In this document: piece by piece, positions 1 to 7,809 of the stretch
How the letters are laid out: the number at the start of each line of letters is the position of its first letter
Numbering within the stretch: position 1 is the stretch's first letter
Assembly: GCA_902406105.1 (NCBI GenBank)
Contig: CABPCP010000026.1
Location: 1-42,594 of the forward strand
Direction of reading: 5' to 3'
DNA length: 42,594 bases
Source: an uncultured Mordavella sp.
Lineage (GTDB): Bacteria > Bacillota > Clostridia > Lachnospirales > Lachnospiraceae
The notes under the pieces: generated by a model
The model's database searches: none
What the model was told of the DNA's origin: nothing
Seen by the model: only the letters and a program-made list of their open reading frames with translations
Made by a program: the position numbers and the translations under genes

Positions 1-54
1 TTCTTGATAAAAACCGGAAGAATCATTGAAATGTTGATAACTACAATAGAAAAG

Positions 55-72
55 CCCCGGTGTAAACCGGGG
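55..72 (+). terminator. GC-rich hairpin, possible terminator of a gene left of the window
   Basis: CCCCGG and CCGGGG pair around a TGTAAA loop, flanked by AAAG on the left and ACTTT on the right. The T-rich flank is weak. It lies just before a stronger terminator at 91-116, so it may be part of a tandem terminator for an unseen plus-strand gene. Confidence 0.45.
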
Positions 73-90
73 ACTTTGTCTACAGTCTGA

Positions 91-116
91 AAGGAGGTCT
101 AAACGACCTCCTTTTT
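91..116 (+). terminator. intrinsic terminator overlapping the 3' end of the SbcC-like gene
   Basis: AAGGAGGTC (91-99), a TAAAC loop and GACCTCCTT (105-113) run into a T tract, a good plus-strand terminator for a gene outside the window. The right arm is also the last codons and stop region of the convergent minus-strand gene ending at 99, so the same hairpin may act in both directions. Confidence 0.7.
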
Positions 117-1649
117 ATATGAGATGTCCAACGCCAGAAGCGCTTCCTCCTCTCGGTTTTGGCAGGTGAAAATGATTACCTGTTTTCTATTTTTCTCCAG
201 CCAGGCAAGCGTATTCTTAAGCCGTTCGTCATCATAGTACGCAAAAGTATCGTCTAAGAGCACCGGATACTCTTCTTCATACAGCAGCTCTCCCGCGGCC
301 ATCCGCAGAGCAAAATAAATCTGTTCTATGGTCCCCCGGCTTAGTTTCTCGATTCCGACTTTCCTGCCGTCCTCTAAGATCAGACTTAATTTCAGAGGTT
401 CCTCCACCAAAAAGCGGGTATATTTTCCTCCGGTAATCTCTTTCATGATCTCGGAAACCTTTGCGTTTAACGCTCCTTCCAGCTTCCCTTGCTGTTTCTG
501 AGATACTTCATTCAGTTTCTCTACTGCCAGAAGAACCCCCTCTCTCTGCTGGTCCAGCTCTTTCGCTTCTCTTCCTACTTCTTCCAGTTCTTCCAGCTGT
601 TCCTGGAGATTATCATACTGGATCTGCTTTTCTTTCCGCTCCGCCCTCAGATGGTCTCTTTCCCATACCAGCCGTTCCAGCGGTTCCTTTTCCTCTTTCG
701 GCGTAATCTCTTCCAGAAGTTTCTCCGGTTCCGTTTTCTCTTGTCCTTTTCCTACCTTCAGACGGTTCCACACATAAATGCCGCAGCACAGAAACAGCAC
801 AATTGCTACCAGATAATTCCAGGGGCGCTGAATCAGGATGAAAGAAAAAACGACGATCAAAATAAATAACAGGATTTCTACCGGATGAATCCTCCACTTA
901 GACGGGCGGATCTCATCCATGACCCCTTTTTTCTCCTGCTCTTCTCTGGCAAAATGCTCCCGGCGGGACACGATCTCTGCTTCCAGCACGTCCTCTTCCT
1001 CCTGAAGCTTATGGATCTCCCTCCATATATAGGATGCCTCCTGCTCAATCTGCTCCCTCTTTTTCTGCCGTTTCTGGACAAATTCTTTTTTTGCCCGGTC
1101 AATCTGGCGGCGGCGTTCCTCCAGCCGTTCAAGCGCGGCCGGAAGGTCCAGATCGCTGGCTCCGGCAGCATAATAATTTGTTGCGAAATTTTTAAGCCTT
1201 ACTGCCAGTGGCTGAGACGGTTCTGCCTTTAACTGGCCGATCGATATGGTATTCTCATAACCAGCTCTGTCCATTCCGGAAAGCAGCATATCCAGATCTC
1301 CTTTTTCGATGGAAAACTCTTCCCCGTCCTCTTCACAGATCAGCTCCGCTTTCTTAGAATATTTATCAAAATTCCGATGAACCCAGAAATGTTTTCCTCC
1401 ACTCTCAAACTGCAGAGATCCGCGGTAATGGGATGGGTCGTCCCAAGGTTCATAAATACTGAACGTATCGTTGAGGGAAGCTCTTCCTCTTCCTCGTTCT
1501 ATCCCAAACAGCATCCCTTTAATAAACGTGTGGATCGTTGATTTTCCCGATTCATTTTCCCCATAGAAAAGCTGAATTCCCTCAGACAGGTCAAAATCCC
1601 GATTTTTCAGCTTTCCAAAATTTTTTATTCTCAATCTGCAAATCTTCAT
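99..1649 (-). CDS. SbcC/YhaN-like AAA ATPase, short form with membrane segments
   Basis: A 516-residue P-loop ATPase of the SbcC/Rad50/YhaN type. The N-terminus carries Walker A (G30-T38, GENESGKST). Two coiled-coil stretches (about 170-240 and 310-390) flank a strongly hydrophobic region at about 258-292 that looks like two membrane spans. The C-terminus has an ABC-like signature region (KLSRGTIEQIYFALR) and Walker B (PVLLDDTF). Full SbcC/YhaN proteins are commonly about 900-1000 residues, so the coiled coils are much shortened. The start overlaps the stop of the phosphoesterase gene by four bases (ATGA), so the two are translationally coupled and probably form a nuclease-ATPase pair acting on DNA ends near the membrane. 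Family call is firm; substrate is unknown. Confidence 0.85.
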   Translation of the reverse strand: MKICRLRIKNFGKLKNRDFDLSEGIQLFYGENESGKSTIHTFIKGMLFGIERGRGRASLNDTFSIYEPWDDPSHYRGSLQFESGGKHFWVHRNFDKYSKKAELICEEDGEEFSIEKGDLDMLLSGMDRAGYENTISIGQLKAEPSQPLAVRLKNFATNYYAAGASDLDLPAALERLEERRRQIDRAKKEFVQKRQKKREQIEQEASYIWREIHKLQEEEDVLEAEIVSRREHFAREEQEKKGVMDEIRPSKWRIHPVEILLFILIVVFSFILIQRPWNYLVAIVLFLCCGIYVWNRLKVGKGQEKTEPEKLLEEITPKEEKEPLERLVWERDHLRAERKEKQIQYDNLQEQLEELEEVGREAKELDQQREGVLLAVEKLNEVSQKQQGKLEGALNAKVSEIMKEITGGKYTRFLVEEPLKLSLILEDGRKVGIEKLSRGTIEQIYFALRMAAGELLYEEEYPVLLDDTFAYYDDERLKNTLAWLEKNRKQVIIFTCQNREEEALLALDISYKKEVV

Positions 1650-2707
1650 ACTTCGTCTCTTCTTGTCTCCATCAGAGCCCGTACTCCCTCACACAAAGCT
1701 CTGTATTCTATGGTCGCTTCCCCGGCGTTTTCCAATTCTCCAATAAACGCGCCAAGGATATTTTCCTGATTCTGCAGCTTTAGTTTCTCAAAATGATAGG
1801 CCGGTCTGGTCTCATCTGACAATTCCACCACATTCCCATAGATATCAAAAGCCTCCAGATCAAACAAGATGTCCGGATCCCGGAATCCTTCCAGGCAGAC
1901 TTTATACATATGCTGCATTCCCTGCTGTTCGATCTGCCGCCGAAGCGCCTCTTTTACCTGGTGCCCTGTCATATCCCGGGTAACTCCCACTTTCAAATCC
2001 CGGTATTCTCTCCCGGCCGCCGGTACAAACTGGATCTGACATCCTTTGTCTGTGACCTCTCCTCTAATATACCCATGAGGTCCTGTATCATTTTTATCTA
2101 TCGGCTCCAGCGCTCCGCTGTAAGCGATCTTCCCAGCGGCCAGTTCCTGGGGTTTATGGATATGCCCAAGCGCAACATATGTATACCCCAGCTTAAGAAG
2201 CTCTTTGGGGTCTATCGGCATATGCTTGTCGTCTCCGCCATGAAGCAGCAAGATCTCATAAGCCTGCCTGCCGGGAGCGTAAAAGCCGTCATAAGGTTTA
2301 CCAGAAATCTCCCTCGAATGATAGCTGCAGCCGTATACGGCCGTAGAAAATCCAGGAAATTCAATACATTGGATTTCTTCGCTTAAAAGTGGATGGATAT
2401 TTTCCGCCCAGCGAAATGTCCGGTAGTAAGAACTCGTCTTCAGATAATCATGATTTCCTATAATAAGCACAACCTGAGTGGAGGGAAGACTTCCCAAGCA
2501 GGAATTTACCTCCTTTAATTCCCGCAGAAGAGGCTGTCTATGAAACAGGTCTCCCGCGATCAAAAGCAGCTCCGCCTTTTCTTCTCTACACAGCTCCCCG
2601 ATCTTCTCCAGGCTGTTCCATATCTCTCTTCCCCTGCTTTGGGTGTACGCGCTTCCTGCGTCCGGTTCTGCCCCCAAATGCACGTCTGCGATGTGAATGA
2701 ATTTCAT
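1646..2707 (-). CDS. SbcD/YhaO-like metallophosphoesterase (DNA repair exonuclease family)
   Basis: A 353-residue calcineurin-like phosphoesterase. The metal-binding motifs are visible in order: DVH (D8, H10), GDLFHR (D53), GNHD (N85-D87), an HGG motif near residue 190 and GHIH near 215. This is the pattern of SbcD/Mre11-type nucleases. It is followed by a C-terminal domain of the length seen in YhaO-like proteins. The downstream SbcC-like ATPase overlaps by four bases, supporting a two-subunit nuclease. The start has an AAGGA box about seven bases upstream. The 5' end lies inside the reading frame of the histidine kinase gene, which runs on for about 120 nt. Confidence 0.85.
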   Translation of the reverse strand: MKFIHIADVHLGAEPDAGSAYTQSRGREIWNSLEKIGELCREEKAELLLIAGDLFHRQPLLRELKEVNSCLGSLPSTQVVLIIGNHDYLKTSSYYRTFRWAENIHPLLSEEIQCIEFPGFSTAVYGCSYHSREISGKPYDGFYAPGRQAYEILLLHGGDDKHMPIDPKELLKLGYTYVALGHIHKPQELAAGKIAYSGALEPIDKNDTGPHGYIRGEVTDKGCQIQFVPAAGREYRDLKVGVTRDMTGHQVKEALRRQIEQQGMQHMYKVCLEGFRDPDILFDLEAFDIYGNVVELSDETRPAYHFEKLKLQNQENILGAFIGELENAGEATIEYRALCEGVRALMETRRDEV

Positions 2708-3857
2708 CTTCTTTTCCTTCTTCCTGCTCCTGTGTATTTTTTGATGGCAGTGTAACGATAAATCTGGTCTTTACATCATCACTTCTGGCCTGAACGCTTC
2801 CGCCATGGAGTTCCACGATCTCTTTGGCGATAGCGAGTCCAAGCCCTGCTCCGCCGGTCCCACTGGATCTGGAGCCGTCTACCCGGTAAAACTTCTCAAA
2901 AATGGTCTGGAGCATCGCCCCTGGAATCTTATCTCCTTCATTGGTAAATGTAATTTCGATCGTGTCCCCTTTTTTCACCGCCTGGATCTGGATGACCGTA
3001 TTTTCATAGCAGTAGGCCACCGCATTTCGCAGGATATTGTCAAACACCCGCGCAAGCTTGTCCGGGTCTCCATATACTTCCAGATTCTCTTCCACTTCCA
3101 CTTCACAGCGAAGCTGCTTTTCCTGCAGCACGCCATAGAGCTCGTCTGCAAGCTGCTCCAGCATCATAGTAAGATTGATCTCCACTGGTTCCAACTCAAT
3201 ATTTTGGAGATTATAACGGGTGATATCGAAGAACTCATTGATCAGTTCTCCTAACCGGACCGACTTCTCCAAAGCAATATGGACATACTTCTCCCGTTCC
3301 GCCGGATCCATTTCCGGATAGTTATCGATCATGCTCAGATAGGCCACAATAGAGGTCAAAGGGGTCTTCAAATCATGAGCCAGAAACAGGACCAGGTCAT
3401 TTTTCTTCTTTTCCCCTTCCTCCGACTCCAATTCCTGCCGTTTAAGAGTCGCTTTGATCTCATTTAGCCGCAGTTCGATGGGCTTTAACTCCGTGATCAG
3501 ATGGATCGGTTCTGTGGAGTCAGATACGATATTTTCAATCCCTTCTCCTACCTGATCCAGATACCGAGTCATTTTGGAGAGGGCCGCGTAAAAGAACAGC
3601 GAAAACAAGAGCAAAAATCCAACGATCATAAAGAACTCTTTATTGTCGCCGATCAGCCGCCAATATAAATCGATAGCGGTCTGCTCCTCCACGTTCATAG
3701 ATGTCAGCACTTTCACAAAAATCCGGCCAAAGCTCTCATTATATACTCCATCGATCACATAGTTGAGGATCACGCCGCCCACCAGGACGGTGACAGCCGT
3801 GACCAGGACCGTCTGCAGAAGAATACTGAATTTTAGTTTCCGATAATTACTCTTCAA
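2586..3857 (-). CDS. VanS-type sensor histidine kinase
   Basis: Membrane histidine kinase of the VanS/HPK1 type, 423 residues from a TTG start at 3857. That TTG has a GGAG box about nine bases upstream and overlaps the response regulator stop; the longer ATG at 3914 lies inside the regulator. Two membrane spans (about 11-35 and 75-95) flank a short extracytoplasmic loop. The H-box FLAHDLKTPLTS contains the phospho-acceptor H161; the N-box (NILRNAVAY) and G-box (GGAGLGLAIAKEI) follow. After the usual end near VTLP the frame continues about 50 residues through the start of the phosphoesterase gene, giving low-complexity basic sequence. A lost stop codon may explain this. No van ligase genes are nearby, so vancomycin resistance is not implied. 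Confidence 0.85.
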   Translation of the reverse strand: MKSNYRKLKFSILLQTVLVTAVTVLVGGVILNYVIDGVYNESFGRIFVKVLTSMNVEEQTAIDLYWRLIGDNKEFFMIVGFLLLFSLFFYAALSKMTRYLDQVGEGIENIVSDSTEPIHLITELKPIELRLNEIKATLKRQELESEEGEKKKNDLVLFLAHDLKTPLTSIVAYLSMIDNYPEMDPAEREKYVHIALEKSVRLGELINEFFDITRYNLQNIELEPVEINLTMMLEQLADELYGVLQEKQLRCEVEVEENLEVYGDPDKLARVFDNILRNAVAYCYENTVIQIQAVKKGDTIEITFTNEGDKIPGAMLQTIFEKFYRVDGSRSSGTGGAGLGLAIAKEIVELHGGSVQARSDDVKTRFIVTLPSKNTQEQEEGKEDEIHSHRRRAFGGRTGRRKRVHPKQGKRDMEQPGEDRGAV

Positions 3858-4536
3858 CCTTATATCCCACTCCCCACACCGTTTTGATAAAGTCGGATTT
3901 TCCGGTAGGCGCATTCATTTTCTCCCGCAGATGCCGGATATGCACCATTACTGTATTGTTACTGTTTTTGTAGTATTTCTCATGCCAGACCTTCTCGAAC
4001 AGTTCTTCTGAACTGATCACCTTTCCCCGGTTCTCGCATAACAGCCACAAGATGTCAAATTCAATGGGGGTCAGCGTCAGCGGGACCTCATTATAGACAC
4101 ATTCATGGGAGGTCCGGTCCAGGAGCAGGCCCCCAAAATCAATTACGTCTCCCGTGTCTTTACCCCCGTCATTATACTGGGTATATCTGCGGATCTGGGC
4201 TTTTACTCGAGCAACCAGCTCCAGGGGATTAAAGGGCTTAGGAATATAGTCGTCCGCCCCCAAGGTAAGTCCTGTGATCTTATCCATATACTCCGTCTTC
4301 GCCGTCAGCATGATCACCGGGAAGGTATATTTCTCCCGGATCATTTTCAGAATCTGAAAGCCGTCTACATCCGGAAGCATAATATCCAGAATTGCCAGAT
4401 CCACCTTCGTACTCTTCAGAAAATCCAAGGCCTCTTGGCCGGTATAAAACTTGTATACATTATACTGGTCATTCTGAAGATACAATTCAATAACGTCCGC
4501 AATTTCCTTTTCATCATCTACAACTAAAATGTTCAT
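3847..4536 (-). CDS. VanR-type OmpR-family response regulator
   Basis: A 229-residue regulator with a receiver domain (D7, D8, phospho-acceptor D51 in ILDIMLPD, T78, K100) and a C-terminal OmpR-type winged helix ending in VWGVGYKVEE. AGGAGG lies just upstream of the ATG. It overlaps the kinase gene, its evident partner. It is the first gene after the REP-like repeat downstream of asnS and may be read from the asnS promoter. Targets are not visible; the downstream nuclease/ATPase pair may be co-regulated because it is in the same operon. Confidence 0.9.
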   Translation of the reverse strand: MNILVVDDEKEIADVIELYLQNDQYNVYKFYTGQEALDFLKSTKVDLAILDIMLPDVDGFQILKMIREKYTFPVIMLTAKTEYMDKITGLTLGADDYIPKPFNPLELVARVKAQIRRYTQYNDGGKDTGDVIDFGGLLLDRTSHECVYNEVPLTLTPIEFDILWLLCENRGKVISSEELFEKVWHEKYYKNSNNTVMVHIRHLREKMNAPTGKSDFIKTVWGVGYKVEE

Positions 4537-4551
4537 ATGAAACCTCCTATT

Positions 4552-4614
4552 GGGGACGGGGGATTTTTAAAAATCCCCCGTCCCAAATTGAAAATGCCCT
4601 GTCCCTTTTTGAAC
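4552..4614 (-). repeat. REP-like palindromic repeat, copy 1
   Basis: A perfect 32-bp palindrome (4553-4584, core GGGGGATTTTTAAAAATC flanked by GGGAC/GTCCC) plus a conserved tail containing GGGACAGGGCATTTT on the minus strand. It sits between the asnS stop and the vanR ribosome binding site in the same orientation relative to the upstream gene as copies 2 (14854-14916) and 3 (18735-18794). It may act as an RNA hairpin at the mRNA 3' end or be a small mobile repeat. Confidence 0.8.
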
Positions 4615-4618
4615 ACTT

Positions 4619-6010
4619 TTACAGCTCGCAGTTGTTTACCGTTCTTGGGAACGGAACCACATCGCGAATATTTGTCATTCCTGTCAGATACATGATACAA
4701 CGCTCAAAGCCAAGTCCGAATCCTGCGTGGCGGGTGGACCCGTATTTTCTCAGATCCATATAGAACTGATAGTCTTCCTCTGCCATTCCCAGTTCTTCGA
4801 TCCTTGCCTTTAATTTCCCATAATCGTCTTCCCTCTGGCTTCCGCCGATGATCTCTCCGATTCCCGGAACCAGGCAGTCAACAGCCGCCACCGTTTTCCC
4901 ATCCTCGTTTTGCTTCATATAGAAAGCCTTGATGTCTTTTGGATAATCCGTCACAAATACCGGCCGCTTGAAGATCTGCTCGGTCAGATACCTTTCGTGC
5001 TCTGTCTGCAGGTCAATGCCCCAGGATACTTTGTATTCAAAGTTGTCATTGTTCTTCTCCAAAAGTTCTATGGCATCGGTATAGGTTATTCTGGCAAATT
5101 CAGAGGAAACCACGTTGTTGAGCCGCTCCAGAAGCCCCTTGTCCACAAAGGAGTTGAAGAAGTTCATCTCTTCCGGCGCCTCTTCCAGCACATAGTTGAT
5201 CACGTACTTCAACATAGCTTCCGCCAGATCCATATCATCCTCCAGGTCAGCAAACGCAATCTCCGGCTCGATCATCCAGAATTCTGCCGCATGGCGGGTC
5301 GTATTGGAATTCTCAGCCCGGAAAGTTGGGCCAAATGTATATACATTTCTGAAAGCCTGAGCATAGGTCTCTGCATTAAGCTGGCCGCTGACTGTAAGGC
5401 TGGTTTCTTTCCCGAAGAAATCCTGGGCATAATCTACTTTTCCCTGATCGTCCTTAGGTACATTTTCCATATCCAAGGTCGTCACCCGGAACATTTCACC
5501 TGCCCCTTCGCAGTCGCTTCCCGTAATGATCGGAGTGTGCACATAAACAAAATCTCTCTCCTGGAAAAACTTATGGATCGCATAAGCCGCAAGAGAGCGG
5601 ATTCTGAAAACCGCCTGAAATGTGTTTGTCCTGGGGCGCAGATGAGCGATGGTCCTCAAATACTCAAAGCTGTGCCGCTTCTTCTGAAGCGGATATTCCG
5701 GCGCGGAAGCTCCTTCTACCTCTACCGTATCCGCCTGGATCTCAAAAGGCTGTTTTGCCTGGGGCGTGGCCACCAGTGTTCCGGTCACGATGATCGCCGC
5801 TCCTACATTCAGCTTAGAAATTTCCGCGAAATTCTCCATTTTATCATGGTAAACTACCTGCAGCGGCTCAAAAAATGTCCCATCGTTGACAACAATAAAC
5901 CCAAATGTCTTGGAATCCCGGATACTCCGGACCCAGCCGCCCACCGTTATTTTCTGGTCCAGATATTTCTCTCTGTTCTTATATAAATCTCTGATCTGTG
6001 TAAGTTTCAT
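4619..6010 (-). CDS. asnS: asparaginyl-tRNA synthetase
   Basis: Charges tRNA-Asn with asparagine in the cytoplasm. The 463 residues show an N-terminal OB-fold anticodon-binding domain ([18 protein letters not shown]) and a class II catalytic core. Motif 2 ([21 protein letters not shown] region) and motif 3 ([15 protein letters not shown]) are intact. The start at 6010 is preferred over an in-frame ATG at 6040 because the predicted promoter puts the transcription start around 6045 and an AAGGAG box precedes 6010. The gene heads a minus-strand series with the VanRS and SbcCD-like genes. Confidence 0.95.
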   Translation of the reverse strand: MKLTQIRDLYKNREKYLDQKITVGGWVRSIRDSKTFGFIVVNDGTFFEPLQVVYHDKMENFAEISKLNVGAAIIVTGTLVATPQAKQPFEIQADTVEVEGASAPEYPLQKKRHSFEYLRTIAHLRPRTNTFQAVFRIRSLAAYAIHKFFQERDFVYVHTPIITGSDCEGAGEMFRVTTLDMENVPKDDQGKVDYAQDFFGKETSLTVSGQLNAETYAQAFRNVYTFGPTFRAENSNTTRHAAEFWMIEPEIAFADLEDDMDLAEAMLKYVINYVLEEAPEEMNFFNSFVDKGLLERLNNVVSSEFARITYTDAIELLEKNNDNFEYKVSWGIDLQTEHERYLTEQIFKRPVFVTDYPKDIKAFYMKQNEDGKTVAAVDCLVPGIGEIIGGSQREDDYGKLKARIEELGMAEEDYQFYMDLRKYGSTRHAGFGLGFERCIMYLTGMTNIRDVVPFPRTVNNCEL

Positions 6011-6051
6011 CTTTATTTTCCGCTCCTTTTCTTGGCACATACTTTTCGCCC

Positions 6052-6080
6052 ATTATACCATATTGTTTCCAATTTTTAAA
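6052..6080 (-). promoter_or_regulatory. promoter of asnS
   Basis: An extended -10 element TGGTATAAT (TATAAT at 6052-6057, minus strand) is preceded at 17 bp by TTTAAA (4/6 match to TTGACA). Transcription would start near 6045, about 35 nt before the chosen asnS start. Confidence 0.6.
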
Positions 6081-6103
6081 GGTCACTCTCCGCTGATATC
6101 CCT

Positions 6104-7432
6104 TTATGTACAGTGCCGGAATGACCGGTCCGTAATGATCCTGGCAAAAATCAATCCCAGCGGAAGGGCAAGAATGATCAAAAGGGCAGAGGCCAGCCAG
6201 GAGGCCGATGGAGTCAGGGACATTTCCCCCAGATTATAGACGCCCCGGTAAAGGTACATCCCCGGCACCATGATCACAATGGATGGCACTGTGATCGCGA
6301 TCCTGGGATATCCCAGCCGCTTGGTCAGGAGAGACGCCAGAAGTCCTGCTGTTAAAGAACCGATAAACGCCGCCGCGGCAGGCGGAAACGCATCAAGCTC
6401 CGCAAGCTCCAGACGCAATGTATTCGCCACTGCGCCGATCAGCGCCGCTGTCGCCGCAAGAGGCACCGGGCTGTTAAACATAATAGAAAATCCGAATACC
6501 CCACAAAAGCTTGCGATCAGCCGCAATCCAAACAACAGCGCTGGTCCCAGAGACAATGCCACAAAATCTTCTGGTTCCAGTTTCAAGATCACTGCCAAGA
6601 TCCACGCTGTAACAGTGGCCACCACAATGATCATAACCGCATAGGCAAGTCTTTCCAAGCCAGAACGCATATCCAGCTTTGCCAAGTCAATTCCGCTGGT
6701 AATAAAAGGAAAACCTGGGATAATGAACAACATTGCGCAGATATATCCGGCCTCATGCTGTACAGGTACCGCGAACAAAGACTCTGCCGCCCGAAGCGCC
6801 GCCGTATAAGCCAGGCATGCCAGCGCCACAGACGATACAATGCACAAGAATAATGTATAGTGGCGCTGCAGCAATCTGCATCTTAGGTAATTCCCGATCC
6901 CGGCGCCGATAAACGCACAGATCATTTCGATGATCCCGCCGCCCAGCAAAAAGGTAAATGCGCCGCAGGCCAAGGCCGAGGCCAGCCCCAGCAAAACGGG
7001 CGTATATAAATTCCCCGATTGATTGATCTCATCCAAACGGGAATGCAGCTGCTCCGCCGTCATCTGGATTCCCTCTTGAGGAAATTTCTTCACAAATCGT
7101 TCCAGGCGGTCTAGTTTTAAGGTGTTGACTCCTGTGTTATTCAAGCTCAAAGAGTGCGAAAAAGAGCGGTTTCCATCAAAACAGCTATAATCGATAGACA
7201 TCAATCCAATATTGGCGTGGCAGGTCAATCCAAGACATTTCGCCACCGTATTCATGGAACTTCTGACCCTCCACGCGCCTGTCCCGCAGGCTAATAACAT
7301 GAGGCCCACACGGCCAACCAGTGTGGACTTCTCGATCATACTTGCCTCCGTGATTGGAACAGTTTCCGTTTTGTCAGCATAATCATGCCAGTAAATGTCC
7401 ATATGATTAGGGATAATCTTCTCCTGTACCAT
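6104..7432 (-). CDS. ThrE-like threonine/serine exporter family membrane protein
   Basis: A 442-residue integral membrane protein whose layout matches the ThrE (DUF1212/DUF3815) exporter family. A cytosolic N-terminal third (to about 140) contains GRVGLMLLACGTGAWRVR and TCHANIGLMSIDY. About ten hydrophobic spans follow in two blocks, with the typical FIIPGFPFITSGIDLAK and PSIVIMVPGMYLYRG motifs. It would export threonine/serine or related small amino acids. The start at 7432 is chosen for its AGAGAGG box; the longer frame to 7516 runs through the promoter. It was probably the divergent neighbour of queT before the mobile element inserted. Confidence 0.8.
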   Translation of the reverse strand: MVQEKIIPNHMDIYWHDYADKTETVPITEASMIEKSTLVGRVGLMLLACGTGAWRVRSSMNTVAKCLGLTCHANIGLMSIDYSCFDGNRSFSHSLSLNNTGVNTLKLDRLERFVKKFPQEGIQMTAEQLHSRLDEINQSGNLYTPVLLGLASALACGAFTFLLGGGIIEMICAFIGAGIGNYLRCRLLQRHYTLFLCIVSSVALACLAYTAALRAAESLFAVPVQHEAGYICAMLFIIPGFPFITSGIDLAKLDMRSGLERLAYAVMIIVVATVTAWILAVILKLEPEDFVALSLGPALLFGLRLIASFCGVFGFSIMFNSPVPLAATAALIGAVANTLRLELAELDAFPPAAAAFIGSLTAGLLASLLTKRLGYPRIAITVPSIVIMVPGMYLYRGVYNLGEMSLTPSASWLASALLIILALPLGLIFARIITDRSFRHCT

Positions 7433-7466
7433 TATATATCCTCTCTGTTCCTTATTTTCTAGTAAC

Positions 7467-7494
7467 AGTATAGTTGAAAATAGGGAAAAGTCAA
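7467..7494 (-). promoter_or_regulatory. promoter of the ThrE-like exporter gene
   Basis: TTGACT (7489-7494) and TATACT (7467-7472) on the minus strand, 16 bp apart. The -35 forms one arm of an inverted repeat (GTCAAGC / GCTTGAC, 7490-7508) whose other arm is the -35 of the divergent plus-strand promoter. Confidence 0.7.
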
Positions 7495-7503
7495 GCTTCA
7501 CGC

Positions 7504-7533
7504 TTGACGAAAGCATGGGGATAATGCTATACT
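7504..7533 (+). promoter_or_regulatory. original host promoter of the queT leader, now separated from queT
   Basis: TTGACG (7504-7509), an 18-bp spacer and TATACT (7528-7533). It drives the left leader copy only; transcription would meet the terminator at 7686-7713. Before integration it presumably served queT. Confidence 0.65.
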
Positions 7534-7641
7534 ATTTCCCGTTGCAAAGCCCGTCTAAAACCAAGGTCTATCGGGCTTGCCGCCGATTCCCGGCGTTAAA
7601 TGAATCGAGTGTTCGAGACCTTCCACTCGTAAAACAAAACT
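7525..7641 (+). repeat. left attachment-site repeat of the integrative element (attL)
   Basis: 117-bp direct repeat matching 14258-14374 with no gaps and only two differences (7553 G versus T; 7572 C versus A). The copies are exactly 6733 bp apart. Sequence outside the repeat diverges at once on both sides. The tyrosine integrase gene starts just inside, so these are best read as attL and attR. Confidence 0.85.
7540..7630 (+). ncRNA. orphan copy of the queT leader RNA (preQ1-type riboswitch candidate)
   Basis: Three hairpins: A (7544-7553 with 7572-7580), B (CGCCG/CGGCG, 7581-7595) and C (CGAGTG/CACTCG, 7606-7629). AAGGTCT in the loop of A (7563-7569) is perfectly complementary to AGACCTT in the loop of C (7616-7622). 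The copy has its promoter but no gene in sense orientation downstream, only a terminator. Confidence 0.6.
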
Positions 7642-7685
7642 TCTAAACCTACCTATTTATATAGATTTATCTTTTGTCATTATCT

Positions 7686-7713
7686 CCCGGAAATGCGGCG
7701 TTTCCGGGACTTT
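7686..7713 (+). terminator. strong intrinsic terminator behind the orphan leader
   Basis: CCCGGAAA (7686-7693) and TTTCCGGG (7701-7708) followed by ACTTTTTATTTT. It would stop transcription coming from the original queT promoter before it runs antisense into the integrase gene. Confidence 0.8.
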
Positions 7714-7746
7714 TTATTTTATTGCGGTTTATCCTTGTGTGTGCAA

Positions 7747-7777
7747 TTTGGTACTAATTTGGTACTTTTTTGGTACT
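7747..7777 (+). repeat. three tandem TTTGGTACT sites, likely integrase arm-type sites (left end)
   Basis: TTTGGTACT occurs at 7747, 7758 and 7769, an exact 11-bp period (one helical turn). Two related copies with the same period lie at the other end (14214 and 14225). Arrays of this kind near both ends of a tyrosine-integrase element fit the arm-type binding sites of lambda/Tn916-like integrases. Confidence 0.6.
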
Positions 7778-7787
7778 GTCCAGAGAT

Positions 7788-7809
7788 AAAAAAGGGGGCA
7801 GCAGGCCCC
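7788..7809 (-). terminator. terminator of the integrase gene
   Basis: On the minus strand GGGGC CTGCT GCCCC is followed by a run of six T residues. The stem overlaps the integrase stop codon. Confidence 0.6.

Noticed and set aside
3847..4536. VanR/VanS system as evidence of vancomycin resistance
   Set aside because: No vanH/A/X or similar genes nearby; VanRS-type pairs are widespread in Clostridia with other roles.
4910..5986. Plus-strand 358-codon ORF
   Set aside because: Antisense to asnS, whose protein motifs are all intact.
7490..7508. Inverted repeat GTCAAGC/GCTTGAC as a repressor operator
   Set aside because: It is explained by two back-to-back -35 hexamers (TTGAC on each strand) of the divergent promoters.
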